Origin: Lithospermum erythrorhizon
Taxonomy: Eukaryota; Streptophyta; Magnoliopsida; Boraginales; Boraginaceae
Reading direction: 5' to 3'
Assembly: GCA_019722365.1 (NCBI GenBank)
Contig: JADFUC010001428.1
Coordinates: 1 to 64,000 of the forward strand
Length of the DNA: 64,000 bases
Shown here: one piece after another, positions 50,235-62,751 of the stretch
Position numbering within the stretch: position 1 is the first letter of the stretch
How the letters are laid out: every line of letters starts with the position of its first letter
Notes under the pieces: generated by a model
The model's database searches: none
What the model was told of the DNA's origin: nothing
What the model saw: only the letters and a program-made list of their open reading frames with translations
Made by a program: the position numbers and the translations under genes

Positions 50235-51214
50235 TGTTGTCCTACGTTATTTAATTAACATGGTTCACGATATCCATCCAAAGTCTTCTAGTCGTTCTAT
50301 ATCTCTTTATTCCGACTGGGTAGACCTATGGGAAATCTGGATATATAACAGATTTATAAGCTTTAATTGTGCTACAATGAAGTGGATGAAGGGAAAGAGA
50401 CTATATTAAATTGCCATATGATGAGACCTAGGATTTGCAAGTGTTCACATAAAGATAATCGATATACACAGCATAAATTTGTGTTACCAAATTGTTGATT
50501 GCATGTTCTGCACATAAACTCATAGCCACATCAAATTTAATTTTCTCTTAATATCTCATCATATGGAGTACAAATTAATAAGGTTGTCCTACTTGCAGTA
50601 TTGACTATTGTTTGAAGTCTCTCACAGGCTGGTTATTGTAAGAAACTTCATTCAAATGAGTAGCCAACTTCCCCTAAATAAAGTGAACCACTTAATTCAA
50701 GAGTTCGTTGTCACAGTGAATCTTATAATAACATGAGAACGACATTTATCTTTAACTACAAGACGTTGGAATTGAAATGTGGATAATCTCCATCTGGTTC
50801 CTATTGTGTGATTTAATTGGTCAAATGGTATCACTAATGTCATTGGGTTGCAGTTTAATATTCGATATTTACGAAATAAATGTTAAACTCATCGTATAGT
50901 TAAAGAAACGTGTCGGTACTGACATTAATTTTTTTTAAGAGCATTGCATAAATGGCCGATTATTTTTGAAGATTGTTGCTTCAAATTTTGTGTAATATTT
51001 AGAATTAAACTATAATTTATATATAATGTAGATGCAGGGGAGACTAGGAGCTAGTAACATGGAGGAAAAATCTGTTACTTGTTAATTTGATCCAGAGCAA
51101 AGAGATGTGAATGAATAAGGAATATCATAAAATACCTACCTCAAACCATAGCCGTTTTATTCATACTTATCAAGAAAATGTAAATTGTTTTGTTGCGCAC
51201 ATCCCTCCACTTAT
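50235..51214. other. Unassigned AT-rich spacer
   Basis: Nothing recognised: no long ORF, tandem repeat or terminal repeats. Confidence 0.5.
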
Positions 51215-51226
51215 ATAAAAGTGTGA

Positions 51227-52569
51227 CAAAGGCTTAGTGATACTAAATTTTTATTTTAGTATTTGTTACTAAATCAATTTGGACCATTGGATGATTGATT
51301 TCTTAATAAATATTAATTTAATGGATAAAATGAAATAATGGCGATTTTGTCAACATGCAAAAATTCCAAAATCCTCCATTTTACAATTCAAAGTCGCTTC
51401 ATTTTAAAATTCAACTATTCGGATTGAAGCAACGAAATTCTAAACCTAAGCTCCTCCTCCATATTTCACTTTTTTATACCGCATATTTCACCATTTTTTT
51501 CGTCAATTTCCACAGAGAGAAATTGCGAACTATGCTATTACATATGCTTGAATATGTTTAACATATGTTTGTTTGAGGTATTTTAAAATTTTTCTCAATT
51601 TTTGTTTCTTCAATTTTTTCTTTTCCAATCTAGACAAAAAAATATTTTGTTTCGTCAAGTTTAGATCAATTTTTGTTGAATCTAATAGAAATTGATTCAC
51701 ATATTTATTTGCCTCAATCAATTATCTAAATTATATGTTCCAATTTTATTGTCTAATTTGGGTGAGTATATTACATACTTATGTGTTTCAAAATTTTTGT
51801 TCACCTTGAGTGATTGCAAAATTATATGTTCCAAATTTTTTGTCCAAATTGTTGATAGAGCTTTTGCAAATTATTGATAAAAGTTTTTGGTTGAGCAATT
51901 AACAAAAGGAGTGGTTAGTTCTGATTTACCATTGATACGTGTTAGTTTGGTTTCTTAGTTCGTGCGATCGCCATAATCGTTCTTGGTCATGATTAGTATG
52001 GATTTGCCATTGAGGCGACATGTTACGGTTAGTAGAAATTTATCTTTTAGTTGTGGAATTAACCATGTCATTCGCGTCGTAGTAAAGTAAGGATTTTCCA
52101 TTGTGGCGACATGTTACGGTTAGTACAAATTTATCGTTGTCATCATATATTTGTTTCTGCCACTCATGGTTAGTTGTTCCAGTTTACATATTTTTATTTT
52201 ATTTACAACCAATATATTTTTTAGTGTTTTTTATATTTTTACTTTATCATAGTATTATTATAAATTTTTTATTTTGATTTTGTAAGTGGTGATTCTTTTA
52301 AATAAATTTCTTATATTTTATGATTTAAAAGATTTTGGAGTGCTTTAAAGTATTTTGATTTGATTTCTAGTGAATAATGATTTTGATTTGAAGTTGCGAA
52401 ATTAATTTTTCTAGATTTTTGCCTTTTTTATTTGTCAATTGAAATTTAAAATTACATGAGTAATTAGGGTGATGAGTTGCACATGTTTTTCATTAATAGG
52501 AAAAAATATTTGTTTTACCCTTTAGTAACAAGTTACTAAATAAAATATTTAGTACCACAAATCTGACTC
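51227..52569. mobile_element. Non-autonomous terminal-inverted-repeat element, MULE-like (1.34 kb)
   Basis: The same 12 bases, ATAAAAGTGTGA, occur just outside both ends (51215-51226 and 52570-52581), longer than but compatible with the 9-11 bp duplication of Mutator-like elements. The inner ends are imperfect inverted repeats of about 45 bp: left 'tagtgatactaaatttt...agtatttgttactaaat', right complement 'gtggtactaaatatttt...agtaacttgttactaaa'. There is no transposase. Inside is a direct repeat 'gaggcgacatgttacggtt' / 'gtggcgacatgttacggtt' (52011 and 52103). Confidence 0.72.
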
Positions 52570-52768
52570 ATAAAAGTGTGAGTTGTGTTTCTTCATTTTT
52601 CACATTATTAATTACTATATTACAATTGTTATAATATTTTCTATTGGTGAAAAATATGTTTCTAAATTTTTAAAAGGACTCCTATAAAAATATTTCTTTT
52701 ATTCAATAATTTCTTCACTAAAAAATTCAATCTTCACTATTCAAGATCTTCACTATTGATTAGTATTA

Positions 52769-53008
52769 CTCACTCGTTTTTTTTTTGGTCATTTTAGCCA
52801 TTTGCACATACATTAAGGAAAAGAAACGTGATAGAAAATGTAAAATGACAATTAATTGAAATAATATAATTGGTTGGTTGTTAATTTATAGAGAGAAAGT
52901 AGTGAAAAGTACATTGAAAATGTAAAAATGCTATTTATTATGCTAAAACGGTAACTATTTTCAATCAAATTTCTTTGGCTAAAACGACAACTAAAAAAAT
53001 GGAGCGAG
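52769..53008. mobile_element. Stowaway-like MITE (240 bp), 3' side of SHN
   Basis: Ends CTCACTCGTTTT and AAATGGAGCGAG, with subterminal 'ggtcattttagcc' / 'ggctaaaacg', are inverted and flanked by TA. The inside shares 'atgacaattaatt', 'ttggttggttg' and 'gacattgaaaatg'-like words with the MITE at 56174-56429. Confidence 0.85.
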
Positions 53009-55138
53009 TACTAAACTAAATAAGAGTATATTATCATAATAATACTTATATTAGTTTTCACTCTATATGAAATATAATTCATCGATATTATGGTCTAAAA
53101 AATGGATGCATGAATATGTATATTATAGGTATATAATCCACTTGATTGATGAGCATTTGATGTACAAATCGGTACCCTCATCTTTTATTTAAATGACTTC
53201 TTGTGACCTTTTATGTTAAAGTTCTTATTTATGTCAAAATTTTAAAAGTTTTCATATCAAGTAATATTAATCACATATATACTATTGAGGTATAACTTTT
53301 TATTAAAAAGATTATTGCACAAGATATAGTTTTTAAAATAGGCATGTCATCTTTATTCCATTGATTTTCAATATAATTCATTTGGGGTATTTCACTTTCG
53401 AACGAGGGCGTCTATTGTGTGGCCTCTTTAGCTATTTTGTGTGGCTCAAATTGAGAGAAGCTCCTAATAAGGTCTTGATATTATTCAGTTTTGTGCAAGG
53501 CGTCTAATGTGTAGAACTATGAATAATTTATACTACTAATCAATTGAAAAATGTGATGTTTTGCTAACAATAAATAAAATAACATAAGGTGCATTTTTTT
53601 TTATTAAAAGAGAAAAAATAATATTTATGATAAATAAAATCATGTATGCATTCTTTTATTAAATCATTGAAAATGAAAGAGTAATATGGTAGCAAGACTT
53701 TTAAATATATTATTAAAATTAGCAGTAAAAATTATAGAGATCATATAATATGAACAAAATAAATTATAATATAAATTAAAAGTATAATTTATAAATTAAG
53801 TTTTCTATGGTGTGCCCTTATAATATTTATAATGCACATTTTAAACCTCATCTATTTCTATGAGATTACTCAAAGATTCTAGAGAAACTGCCTCATTATG
53901 ATGCGTTAAAATGCCTCACCTTTAACATATTTGTTTCTTATTTTAAATTGTCTCCGTTAATTACACCAATTTATTCTCCGCTTTGGAAATATTTGTTCAT
54001 ATTTATATTTTTTCCTCAAGCATTGCAACATATTTTTTACGTGAACACCTTTCCACATTTCCATTGATGAGGTAGCATTTTAAATTTTATTTTATTTTTT
54101 GTTCATTTGAATTGATTAAGCAATTTTTTCTCTCATTTACATACACGTTTTCTTTCATAAACAAAAGCTTAATTATTTTTCTTTTGCAAAATTTATTTTA
54201 CAACCTATAATGAAGACTTACTGTACTTGTATAAATGAGTTCCGATAATTTCTTCATTTCGTGATTCAAAATACAAATAAAGTTTGATCTATTTAAATGA
54301 ACAAGAATAAAAATTACATGAAAAGAAATATAAAATGACACTAGAAAATTGTTTGATCTATTCAAATGAACCAGAATAAAAATAAAATTTGAAATGTTAT
54401 CTTACCATTACAAAATTAGCAATTCACGTGGTGAAAAAATTGATAAGTAAGTTGTAATTCTTTATGTGGAAAAATATTTTAATGGAGAAATATTATTAGG
54501 GGTGTAATCAACGGAGTCATGGAGACAAGTTATGCCATGTATATTTTCCTTATTAAGTTAATAAAATATCTTATATATGCGCTTTTAGAAGGTGGGGTTT
54601 TCAAGAAAATTCAATAATCCGTATTTGATTACTCCTCAATTCATAACGATTTAACAAGTGGAATTTTTTTTTTTGGAAAAAGAAAACTGTGAAAAAATCA
54701 TCAACATGCAAGGTTCATTGGCATTGTATAAATGTTGCTTTCATGCCTTTCATATGCTAATAAACATCATAGGCCCTAACCCTCCAAAGTCCTAATCAAC
54801 TTAAATATTTATAAGAAGAAACATTTATATCCTCTTTTCCGAATAAAATTCCATATGTCACAATATTGTAGAAACAACAAAACACTAAACACAACATTAA
54901 TTATTGTACTACCCTCGCAAGATTTCACATGCAACCTTCCCCACCCCCATAATGTAGAGTTCGATGATATTTACACTTTATGTAAAATTCTATATTACAC
55001 TTCGTTAATATCATAATATATATTTGTTTTTCAATTAATAACTTTTAAAATTATACAAAACACACATCACAATCTTAACGATAATGTCACACAAAGTATA
55101 ATACTTGATCTGTTCTTCATCATGTGCTAAATGCAAAG
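53009..55138. other. Downstream flank of the SHN gene
   Basis: Very AT-rich. No gene, array or complete element recognised. The SHN 3' UTR and poly(A) site should lie in the last few hundred bases before 55139. Confidence 0.5.
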
Positions 55139-55822
55139 TTAATTCCTGTTAAGAAGTTCTTCAATCATCTGCAATGCAATCCTTTCTTCTTCATCAATAT
55201 CCCCATGCCCATCATTTCCACCACCTTCCTCAGCCGAAGTATCCAGGGTCGCCACCGTCTGAGGAAACGTTTGTTGCTCTGGATCAGCCATTTGATCACC
55301 ATTTTTCTTGCTTAAATCAACCCTCATGACCCAACTTGAATCTGATAAAGACCCGGCTCGTTTTTGCCAAACCCCAATATGAGAATTCTCAGTATCAAGC
55401 CTTAGACATGTCAAAGAAGGTGATGGAGTTTTGCAAGATTTCCTAAGCTTTGCACTTAAAATCGCAGATAGTGATGTTGAAGAAGATGATGAAGCAATGA
55501 CATTATCATTTCCTCCTTCACCATTATTATTTGAAGAAACTGGGAAATTTGTTTTTGCATTTCTTCCACTCATCATAATTGCAGCTTCATCATATGCTCT
55601 GGCTGCTTCCTCTGCTGTTTCAAATGTTCCTAGCCACACCCTTCTTTTCCTACACAAAAAAGTCAAGAATGGTTAATTTGCATGCATGAAGAAGAAAATA
55701 TAATAAATATAAATGTACCCAAATGAAAATATTTTTTAGTACAGTAAAGGGTGGCGAATTTCTGACACCCAAGATCCCCAATGACGTTGTCTTACACCTC
55801 TGAACTTCTTAGATTGTACCAT
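55139..55822 (-). CDS. SHN1: AP2/ERF transcription factor of the WIN1/SHINE clade
   Basis: Two exons, 55822-55743 and 55649-55139, joined across a 93-bp GT-AG intron inside the RHPLL-KRR segment, where Arabidopsis WIN1/SHN1 is split too. The product is 196 aa (WIN1 is about 199). Residues 1-60 form the AP2 DNA-binding domain: [20 protein letters not shown], then [20 protein letters not shown]. The SHN middle motif follows ([20 protein letters not shown], then [19 protein letters not shown]), and the C-terminal motif [18 protein letters not shown] factors act in the nucleus and switch on cutin and wax genes of the epidermis. The MVQ start is chosen because the clade begins there, although the frame is open 36 codons further upstream. 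All conserved motifs are intact. Whether it is SHN1, SHN2 or SHN3 cannot be settled; the symbol is by clade. Confidence 0.95.
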
Positions 55823-56173
55823 TCTTTTTTTACTAAATTCTTTTGGAGATGGAAGGACATATATATAAGAGGGGTGGGGGAGTGGAGTGAAGTCAAGAGT
55901 TGATGAGTAATTAAAAGATATTTTCGTCATAAATATATGTGAATGTTTTGATTAAGTATATATGTAAATGTTATCTTTTGTCCTTTATTAATTAAAGGTA
56001 ATCGTGATATTTAAATATGAGAATTGAAACTTTATAAGGATAAAAAGTATAAAAATAATAGAAAAAATATCAATTTTTCTTGTTCGAAAATAATTAAGAA
56101 TTTTGATTTAATACGTTTAGTATAAACAATCGATTATAGTGATGGAAATGGAATATTAAAGTCCATTTCAATA
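55823..56173 (-). promoter_or_regulatory. Proximal promoter and leader of the SHN gene
   Basis: A TATA-like run (TTATATATATG on the minus strand, 55868-55858) lies only about 36-46 nt before the ATG. If used, the 5' UTR would be about 10-15 nt. A C-rich patch (about 55871-55880) lies just upstream. The MITE at 56174-56429 forms the upstream border. Confidence 0.5.
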
Positions 56174-56429
56174 CCTTTCCAGTGGCATTTATTTGTTATC
56201 CTAAAGTAATACACGCAAATGAAGAAAAATGAAAAGTAGTAAAAAAAATGTATTGATAATGTAGAATGACAATTAATTAACACTATATCATTGGTTGGTT
56301 GATAATTTAAAAACAAAAAAGTAGTCAAAAAATGACATTGAAAATGGAAATGAATAATTTTCTATACTAGAATGACAAATAAATATATCTAATTTTTTTA
56401 AGCTAGAATGAGAAGTAAATGCTAGGAAG
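56174..56429. mobile_element. Stowaway-like MITE (256 bp), 5' side of SHN
   Basis: Ends CCTTTCCAGTGGCATTTA and AAGTAAATGCTAGGAAG are imperfect inverted repeats flanked by TA. Same internal family as 52769-53008 and in the same orientation. It begins about 350 bp upstream of the SHN start codon. Confidence 0.8.
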
Positions 56430-57530
56430 TATTATTTATTGGAAAGGGATTTGTTTGTCGGTGAGCTAACTGAATTTGCAGTAAGCATAGTACTAAGTCC
56501 AAGTCTCTTACTGGTCCTCGAGTTATATCTTCACTGGTGCCCCCACAGCTTACCAATAGAAGATTGATTTTCCTTAAGAAAATAGATTTAGTTTTACTTA
56601 TATGGAGAATGTTATGAAGAGTCGAACCTGTAACGATTGAGTGGTAATGACTATAATTTAAGATCGACTAGGGTAGTATATATAATGCAAAATCGAATTT
56701 TTAGAGAGAATTTGATTTGAACAATCCGATTTGGAAGTTCGGTGTGAATGAGCTCGAATCAAATTTTTAGACTCTTTTACAATTTTTGTAAGACATATTA
56801 CTCCTTTCAACAAATATTGACAATAATAATAATAAATGATGTTCAATCCTATATAATTAGTTGACGAATGACAATAAGAGATGTTCAATAGACCAGATCA
56901 ACTAATTTCGAAGGTATTATTCTACCGATGTTGGGCACTGCTCCTCATTATCCTCCTGAATGTATGTGTAACTTGTTCCACCAGCTTGAGTACACATGGT
57001 CTTAACCATAGGCCGACTCAAATAGCATGTTAATAATGTATTAGGTTTTACTTTTAACACCAACTGTCACTAAAATGAATAGTGCATGACCTTAGTAACT
57101 CACAGGTAAAGTCATGTTCGTTCTAACTCAATAAACACTTCATACTTTAACACTAGTGAATAAAGTTACAATCCACATTTCCTTCAAAATAGTTTCTTCA
57201 TAGGCCAAAGAGATTCACTATCATCACCTCACTTGAATTCATTGATTGTTCATGCACCTTTCTTTATTGTTTATAACTATCACTTTTGGTAGGTAAGTTT
57301 TTATAGACATCAAATTGGCCTCTATGCATGTGCACCATTGCCATTCTCAGGGGAGAGAAGTATGGACAAGGAATTGTGGAATGACCCCCATAAGAGTTTA
57401 TATGGTAGATGCCAAGTCCGAAGCAAGAAAATATGATGTTCAATGTGAATGATTCTTTGTTCACAGAACCCAAATTTAGAAAATGCGGTCCAGTTTATAT
57501 GTGTATTTATTAATGTGCAATAATTCAAGT
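56430..57530. other. Unassigned spacer
   Basis: No gene can be supported. Overlapping minus-strand frames at 57264-57528 have no recognisable motif. Confidence 0.45.
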
Positions 57531-57772
57531 TACCATATATGCATCCATAATTAGCTAATGAGTAATAAATTGTTTCTTAAAATAACACTCCATCCACTCT
57601 AGAGGATTGTCCACTTTGATTTTTAGTTGATTAAATTAATTAATTTTAAATTACCATATATGCATCCATAATTAGCTAATGAGTAATAAATTTTTTCTTA
57701 AAATAACACTCCATTCACTCAAGAGGATTGTCCATTTTGATTTTTAGTTGATTAAATTAATTAATTTTAAAT
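57531..57772. repeat. Tandem duplication, unit 121 bp
   Basis: Copies 57531-57651 and 57652-57772 differ by only a handful of bases. Both contain 'accatatatgcatccataa', 'gaggattgtcca' and 'ttgattaaattaattaatt'. 'cactccatNcactcNagagg' resembles a MITE end. Confidence 0.92.
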
Positions 57773-59053
57773 TCTCAAATGACATAAATAATTTCGATTT
57801 AAAACAACAAGATATATCATTAGACACAATATATTATTTGTATAAATTGGTGTACTTCGTATTTAATATTCCCTTATATTGATACGAGTTAGTACTTCAT
57901 AGATATCAAGTTCTTGAATAATCATTTGCATAAATCACACAATTTTCTTGATATGCTTATAATAACTCTCCTGAGTGTAAGTTCATTTCTATTACTTCAA
58001 TCACATGGACACTTTTGATTATAGTGAGAAGTAAAATTATTGTACATAGGTCCCAACTTATTAGAATGGTAGATCGATAGATATGAAATTCTATTTTAAT
58101 TCTTTGCCTCATCTAAAAAAAGAAAGAAAAATGAATACATCGGATTTGGCACATCCACGAAGGGACATACAATATGACAATCAGACGTCTATATATCATC
58201 AGTGCGTACAAGTATAAAACGATCCTTAAGTACTTCAAATACGGGCATAGGCTACATTTGGTAAGAGAGCCGAGTGTTAAATCTGAAGCGTCACCAACTC
58301 ACTGCATGAGGTGTGGTTGATGCGTACGGGGAGTGTAATCGAATTTCGTATTGAAGTGGGCAAAGGGAAGCTCGAGTCCCACCCGGTTGAAGGGGGCATG
58401 TCACCGCCGATTTCACTCCTGCGATGTAGGCCGAGGCATGGATAGCGTAGGACCCTTAGGTTGAGGATTTCAACCTTTTTTTTATCATAATATTTTAAAT
58501 TTAAGAAAATCAAACGATATTATTCTATTTCTTTTGTCAAGTTACTTTATTTTATTCCCACTCTTTATTTGTTTCACTTTTACAATCCCATTGATTCATG
58601 TTCTCTTATTTATTTATTAGTTATTTATTATTATTACCTCTCAAATATTTATCTGAAAAAAAAAATGTGTAAACAAACTAGTTGTATCTCAAAAAAGAGC
58701 TATGGATAACTTTTGCATCAAACAATACTCTTAGAAATCGTTTCTCTTAATTTTGTAATCTAATGTTACATTTTTTAAATAAAAGCGAGTTAGTAGTGAA
58801 AATTCAAATTTTTTTTTTATTAGTTATATAGGGGTCCTATTTTTCATTTTGCATTAGTCCTCGAAAATGTTAGAGGCGACTACTTTTGGCTATGACCTGG
58901 AGGCCGGAACATTATTTTGGTTCATTCGGTCTTTGATATGGTTGTCGATTATCAAGAACCAAATGTTACATGTTAAAGAAACGTCTCATTAGCACATACC
59001 CAGTCAAACCTGATTGTCCTTATATTTTCGGTAGAACTGTGTAGTGATTTTAT
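57773..59053. other. Unassigned spacer
   Basis: Mostly AT-rich. A more GC-rich island at about 58260-58480 contains 'gctcgagtcccaccc', which recalls a tRNA B box, but no matching A box lies at the right distance. No gene supported. Confidence 0.45.
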
Positions 59054-59079
59054 CACTACTAGAAATGCAGGCGAAAGGC

Positions 59080-59560
59080 AGCCGTCATGTCTCGGCAGGT
59101 ACATTTGTCGATTGGAGGCGGGATGAGTCGGGGAACCACCGACTCCTTTATCACGTCTCTAAATCACTACCCCGTCTCCGTTCCGACTCGAAGCCAGCCC
59201 GGGTATTTTAGACTGACCGACTCAACTTTTTGTCTCGCGTAACCCGACTCCAATGTCTCCACGTTCCCCGACTCGAGCAGTACTCCACCTTTGACTCGAG
59301 CCGTCTCCATGTTCCCGGCCAGCCGTACCAGTAATATACGACTCCAAACGTCTCCATGTTCCCCGACTCAGCCGTCTCCATTGTTCCCCGACTCACGAGC
59401 GTCTGTGTTCCCGACTCAGCGAGCCGTCTCGTGTTCCCGACCCAAACCGTCTCCAAATAGAAGAACCGCTTCGCGACCGACTACATTCACGTAAATGTAA
59501 TCCGACTCACTACCCGACTCCGTGTTCTGGAAGGCCGATGCAAAAATTCAAACTCCAAAA
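59080..59560. repeat. Left subterminal repeat block of the CACTA element
   Basis: About eight irregular copies of a unit of 25-30 bp such as 'ccgtctccatgttccccga' with 'ccgactc'. A minus-strand ORF through it only reads the repeat. Confidence 0.85.
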
Positions 59561-59599
59561 TGCCGAAGCCGTCTCGATCAGCGCGCCACGCGTTTTTTT

Positions 59600-60120
59600 A
59601 AGCGGCCCGGTGCTTTGCAATAACATGCGGCGGGGCTGCAACGCTAAAACCCATCCAAATCGCAAAAACAAATATCAAAAGATTCCAATTAAATCCAGCT
59701 CGTACAAGCAAATATAAAACATCAAAAGATTCAAACATATAAATATAACAATTCATAGAACAAATACATATTAACATCATATTCATATAAAGATCAAACA
59801 TTCATTCATATAAATATCAGCGTATTAAGCAGTTTATTCATATAAACATCAAACATTAATTTATATAAACATCGAACATTCAACCTAAAATTAAAAAAAA
59901 AACCAAATTACCTATTTGAAACTTGGCAAAAGTATTTCCCTACAACAAAGTAACAAATATAAATTACAAATATATTAACAAATATAAATTACCACATACG
60001 AAATAAAAAATTGATTCAAGTATTAATCGTTACCTCTTTAAAGTGACCTACAAAATAAAATAAAATTTAATGTTAGAAGAAGCAATAAAATTATGGAAAT
60101 GAAATTAATAACATAAAAGA
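59600..60120. other. AT-rich interior of the CACTA element
   Basis: Repeated 'catataaacatcaaacatt' words between about 59720 and 59880. No gene. Confidence 0.5.
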
Positions 60121-60623
60121 TGATATGTGGTGGGTTTGGGAAAAAAATAGTTGGAATGATGATAATGTAGAGTTATATATAGGGAATGAGATGCAGGTCA
60201 CATGCTCATCAAAAAATTCGCCATACCGTCTCCATTTGGTATTTTTTGAATTTCTCAATTTTGTAGGAGGCGGGAAATCGAAGTTGAAAACACATCTCCG
60301 TCCGTCTCCATTTAATAAGCCTACTGTCTCAATCTGTCTCCATTACGGAAAAAGAGTGCATACGTTTATTTCGAGCCCGTCTCGAGTCCATTTCTATAGG
60401 TGATGCCGAGGAAAAAAAAAAATCTGAGTTCTGAACCAAACTTCACATCATAAACCGCAATATGAAGAAGCCCGATAAATACATATCACGGTTTTTGAAC
60501 AAATATGAAGAAGCAATAAATACAAAATACACCACTACATTTCGTTGTGCATTTGATATGAAGTTTAATACAAAGTTGCAAATTACTATATAAGAAAAAC
60601 TTGTAACTTAAAATATTTGATTA

Positions 60624-62480
60624 TTAATCGTCTTCCGAGGAGTTATCTTCATAAATAAATCGTCGTGAGCGTTAGGGATAGTCGACTGGAAGCCAATGAA
60701 CCCATCTCACGAATCGGATGCAGCGTGGATTACTCTCTTAATGACGACAAAAAGCGCCGGTTCAACAAACAACGTCATTGATTATGTCAGTAGGAGCAGG
60801 GAGGTTGTTGTTCTTCATGGAAAGATATCTTGATATCCCCAAGCGGAGACATCACATTTTGCATATGAGTCCAATCGGCTAAACTTCTGGCGTTGATTTC
60901 ATTACTGACATAGCACTTGTGCCTATGATGCCATTGCGTGATACATAACGGAGATAGTATACTTGTGGGATCTTTAGGATAAACGGGTCATCTTTGAACC
61001 TCACGCTTTTGTGTTTGATTTGAACCATTCCATTCTTCGGATGCACTTGCATCCCACTTTGCTTGTCAAACCAAAAACATTTGAAGAGGAGACTGACGAT
61101 TGTCGTAACTCATGGCCGTCTGACAAACTCCGAATCTAGTCTAAGACACCGTAGTAGTCAACATGATCGTCATCTTGGTAGCATGAACCCTTGACACAAA
61201 CACGCTATTGTAAGTGCTTTTATTACCATGTACACTTTTGATATCAAAAATAGTACCGTTGATGTAGTATCCTTTTATACTTTTGATTTGCAGTGCGGGG
61301 ACTAATGAAAAGAATTCTCGGTGTCCGTGTGTGTCCGTATTATTCCGTACATACTTTTTAGAAAACTTCATTATTGAAATTATTGGTAAAATAAATGCGT
61401 CGCGTCGGGATTCATCGAAATAATCGTAGTAGATCTAAAACAAAAGCATCTTAGTTTAGTTAAATATTCTATCATATAAAATTGATTAATTGAAATGCTA
61501 AATATACACTTATGAAAGTTTCATATACTTCGGTATTGCATAGAGGAGATATACACATGGCGGTGTTGTATGATTCTTTCCGTCAATATCTCAGCAGCCT
61601 GAAGCGTGCCGTCTGGGTAGCGAAGCAATGACAAGCAGTTTGGGTCATCCATCCGGTCAGTCTGTCGTGCCTCATTGAGTCGATTTAAGTTGGTTTCAAT
61701 CCCTCCTCGAGTACATTGAACAAAGTTTGAAACCTGCTGACGAGTATGCCAGCGTAATGACCCTTGATAAATTTTGCTTCCAATTTCTTCAATGCCCTAA
61801 ATATCTCTGAACATTTGTAAGGTTAGTTAAGGTGGTAAATATGAAATAGTTTGAAAATACAATAAAGTAGAAAACTCCGACTTCGAAGGGTACATCATCC
61901 TCTTACGGGACCTCAAGAACAAAACACGTATGGCAAATGTATGGAAATTGCCAGGTGTTCCGTTACATCAAAAAAGCGAAGGTGGAATATCTTCTCCATC
62001 TTACAAATTATCTCGACAAATATTCGCCCAGAGTCTCCCTTGCGTTCCACATTTAGAGTTCTTTAAGGCTTTATATCCTTGAAAGAAATAACCGCTCTGT
62101 GATTGTTTCCCATATGGGATTAGGCGGGAGATGTGATGCTGAGGAGAGTAACCGTTAGTTTCAATAATATGAACAAGATCATAAACAACATTCTCGGGGA
62201 GAATAAATCGAGGACCAAAATTCTCACCATGATAGACCCGTGTAAGATATCCTCAGCAAAACCGTTACTAATCAAATGCTTTCAGCTTCACTTTCATCCA
62301 ACAAATTTCTATTTTGAAGCACACCTCCGATACGGACATCTTATCCCGGCAATATCATTGGCCCAAGAATGATTTTTAGCAACATCCATAAATTCGATAC
62401 ACCGCTCATATGTTAAATGCGTCGAGCCTTTATTATGCGATATGATTAATATATCAAAACGATCTGAGCCATTGTAACTA
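60624..62480 (-). pseudogene. CACTA transposase, broken and lacking the TNP2 core
   Basis: On the minus strand, a Transpos_assoc-like N-terminal zinc region (YERCIEFMDVAKNHSWANDI, then IRCPYRRC, then LISNGFAEDI, about 62430-62240) is followed almost directly by a DUF4218-like region (WANICR, then KMEKIFHLRFFDVTEHLAI, about 62030-61900). A DUF4216-like region comes next (GSCYQDDDHVDYYGV, about 61190-61145), and the acidic C-terminus EDNSSEDD stops at 60624. Several frameshifts. The Transposase_21/TNP2 catalytic domain that normally lies between the first two parts is not seen, so this copy cannot move itself. Confidence 0.75.
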
Positions 62481-62751
62481 AATGTATTGAAATTAAATTG
62501 GTTTACTAAATATTGAAACAATTAGTGTAATGACATACCTTAACCCTAATAACTAGTGATTGATAGAATATCGCTACTTGATTGAAAATCCTTCGTTAAA
62601 TTTGTGGATGATAGTATTTTTTTTGATGGGGTGGTTTTTGGTGGAGAGATCGTTTTTGGGTTGAGGGTGTTTTTGATAGTTTTTTGTGGATGATAGTGTT
62701 TCTAATCTGTTCTGTTTTTTAAAGTTATTGCAGAGCAATTAGTGACGGGAT

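Noticed and set aside
55431..55676. 81-codon plus-strand ORF
   Set aside because: Antisense to SHN exon 2; shadow frame.
55823..55930. 36-codon in-frame N-terminal extension of the SHN protein
   Set aside because: It crosses the probable TATA region, and the whole SHN clade starts at the MVQ(S/T)KKFRG methionine.
57264..57528. Two overlapping minus-strand ORFs of about 69 codons
   Set aside because: No recognisable motif, no splice context, AT-rich spacer.
58260..58480. SINE or tRNA-like segment with 'gctcgagtccc'
   Set aside because: The B-box-like word has no A box at the required 30-40 bp, no cloverleaf can be drawn, and there is no flanking duplication.
59208..59456. 82-codon minus-strand ORF with repeated W/R/T/E words
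   Set aside because: It is only a translation of the CACTA subterminal repeats.
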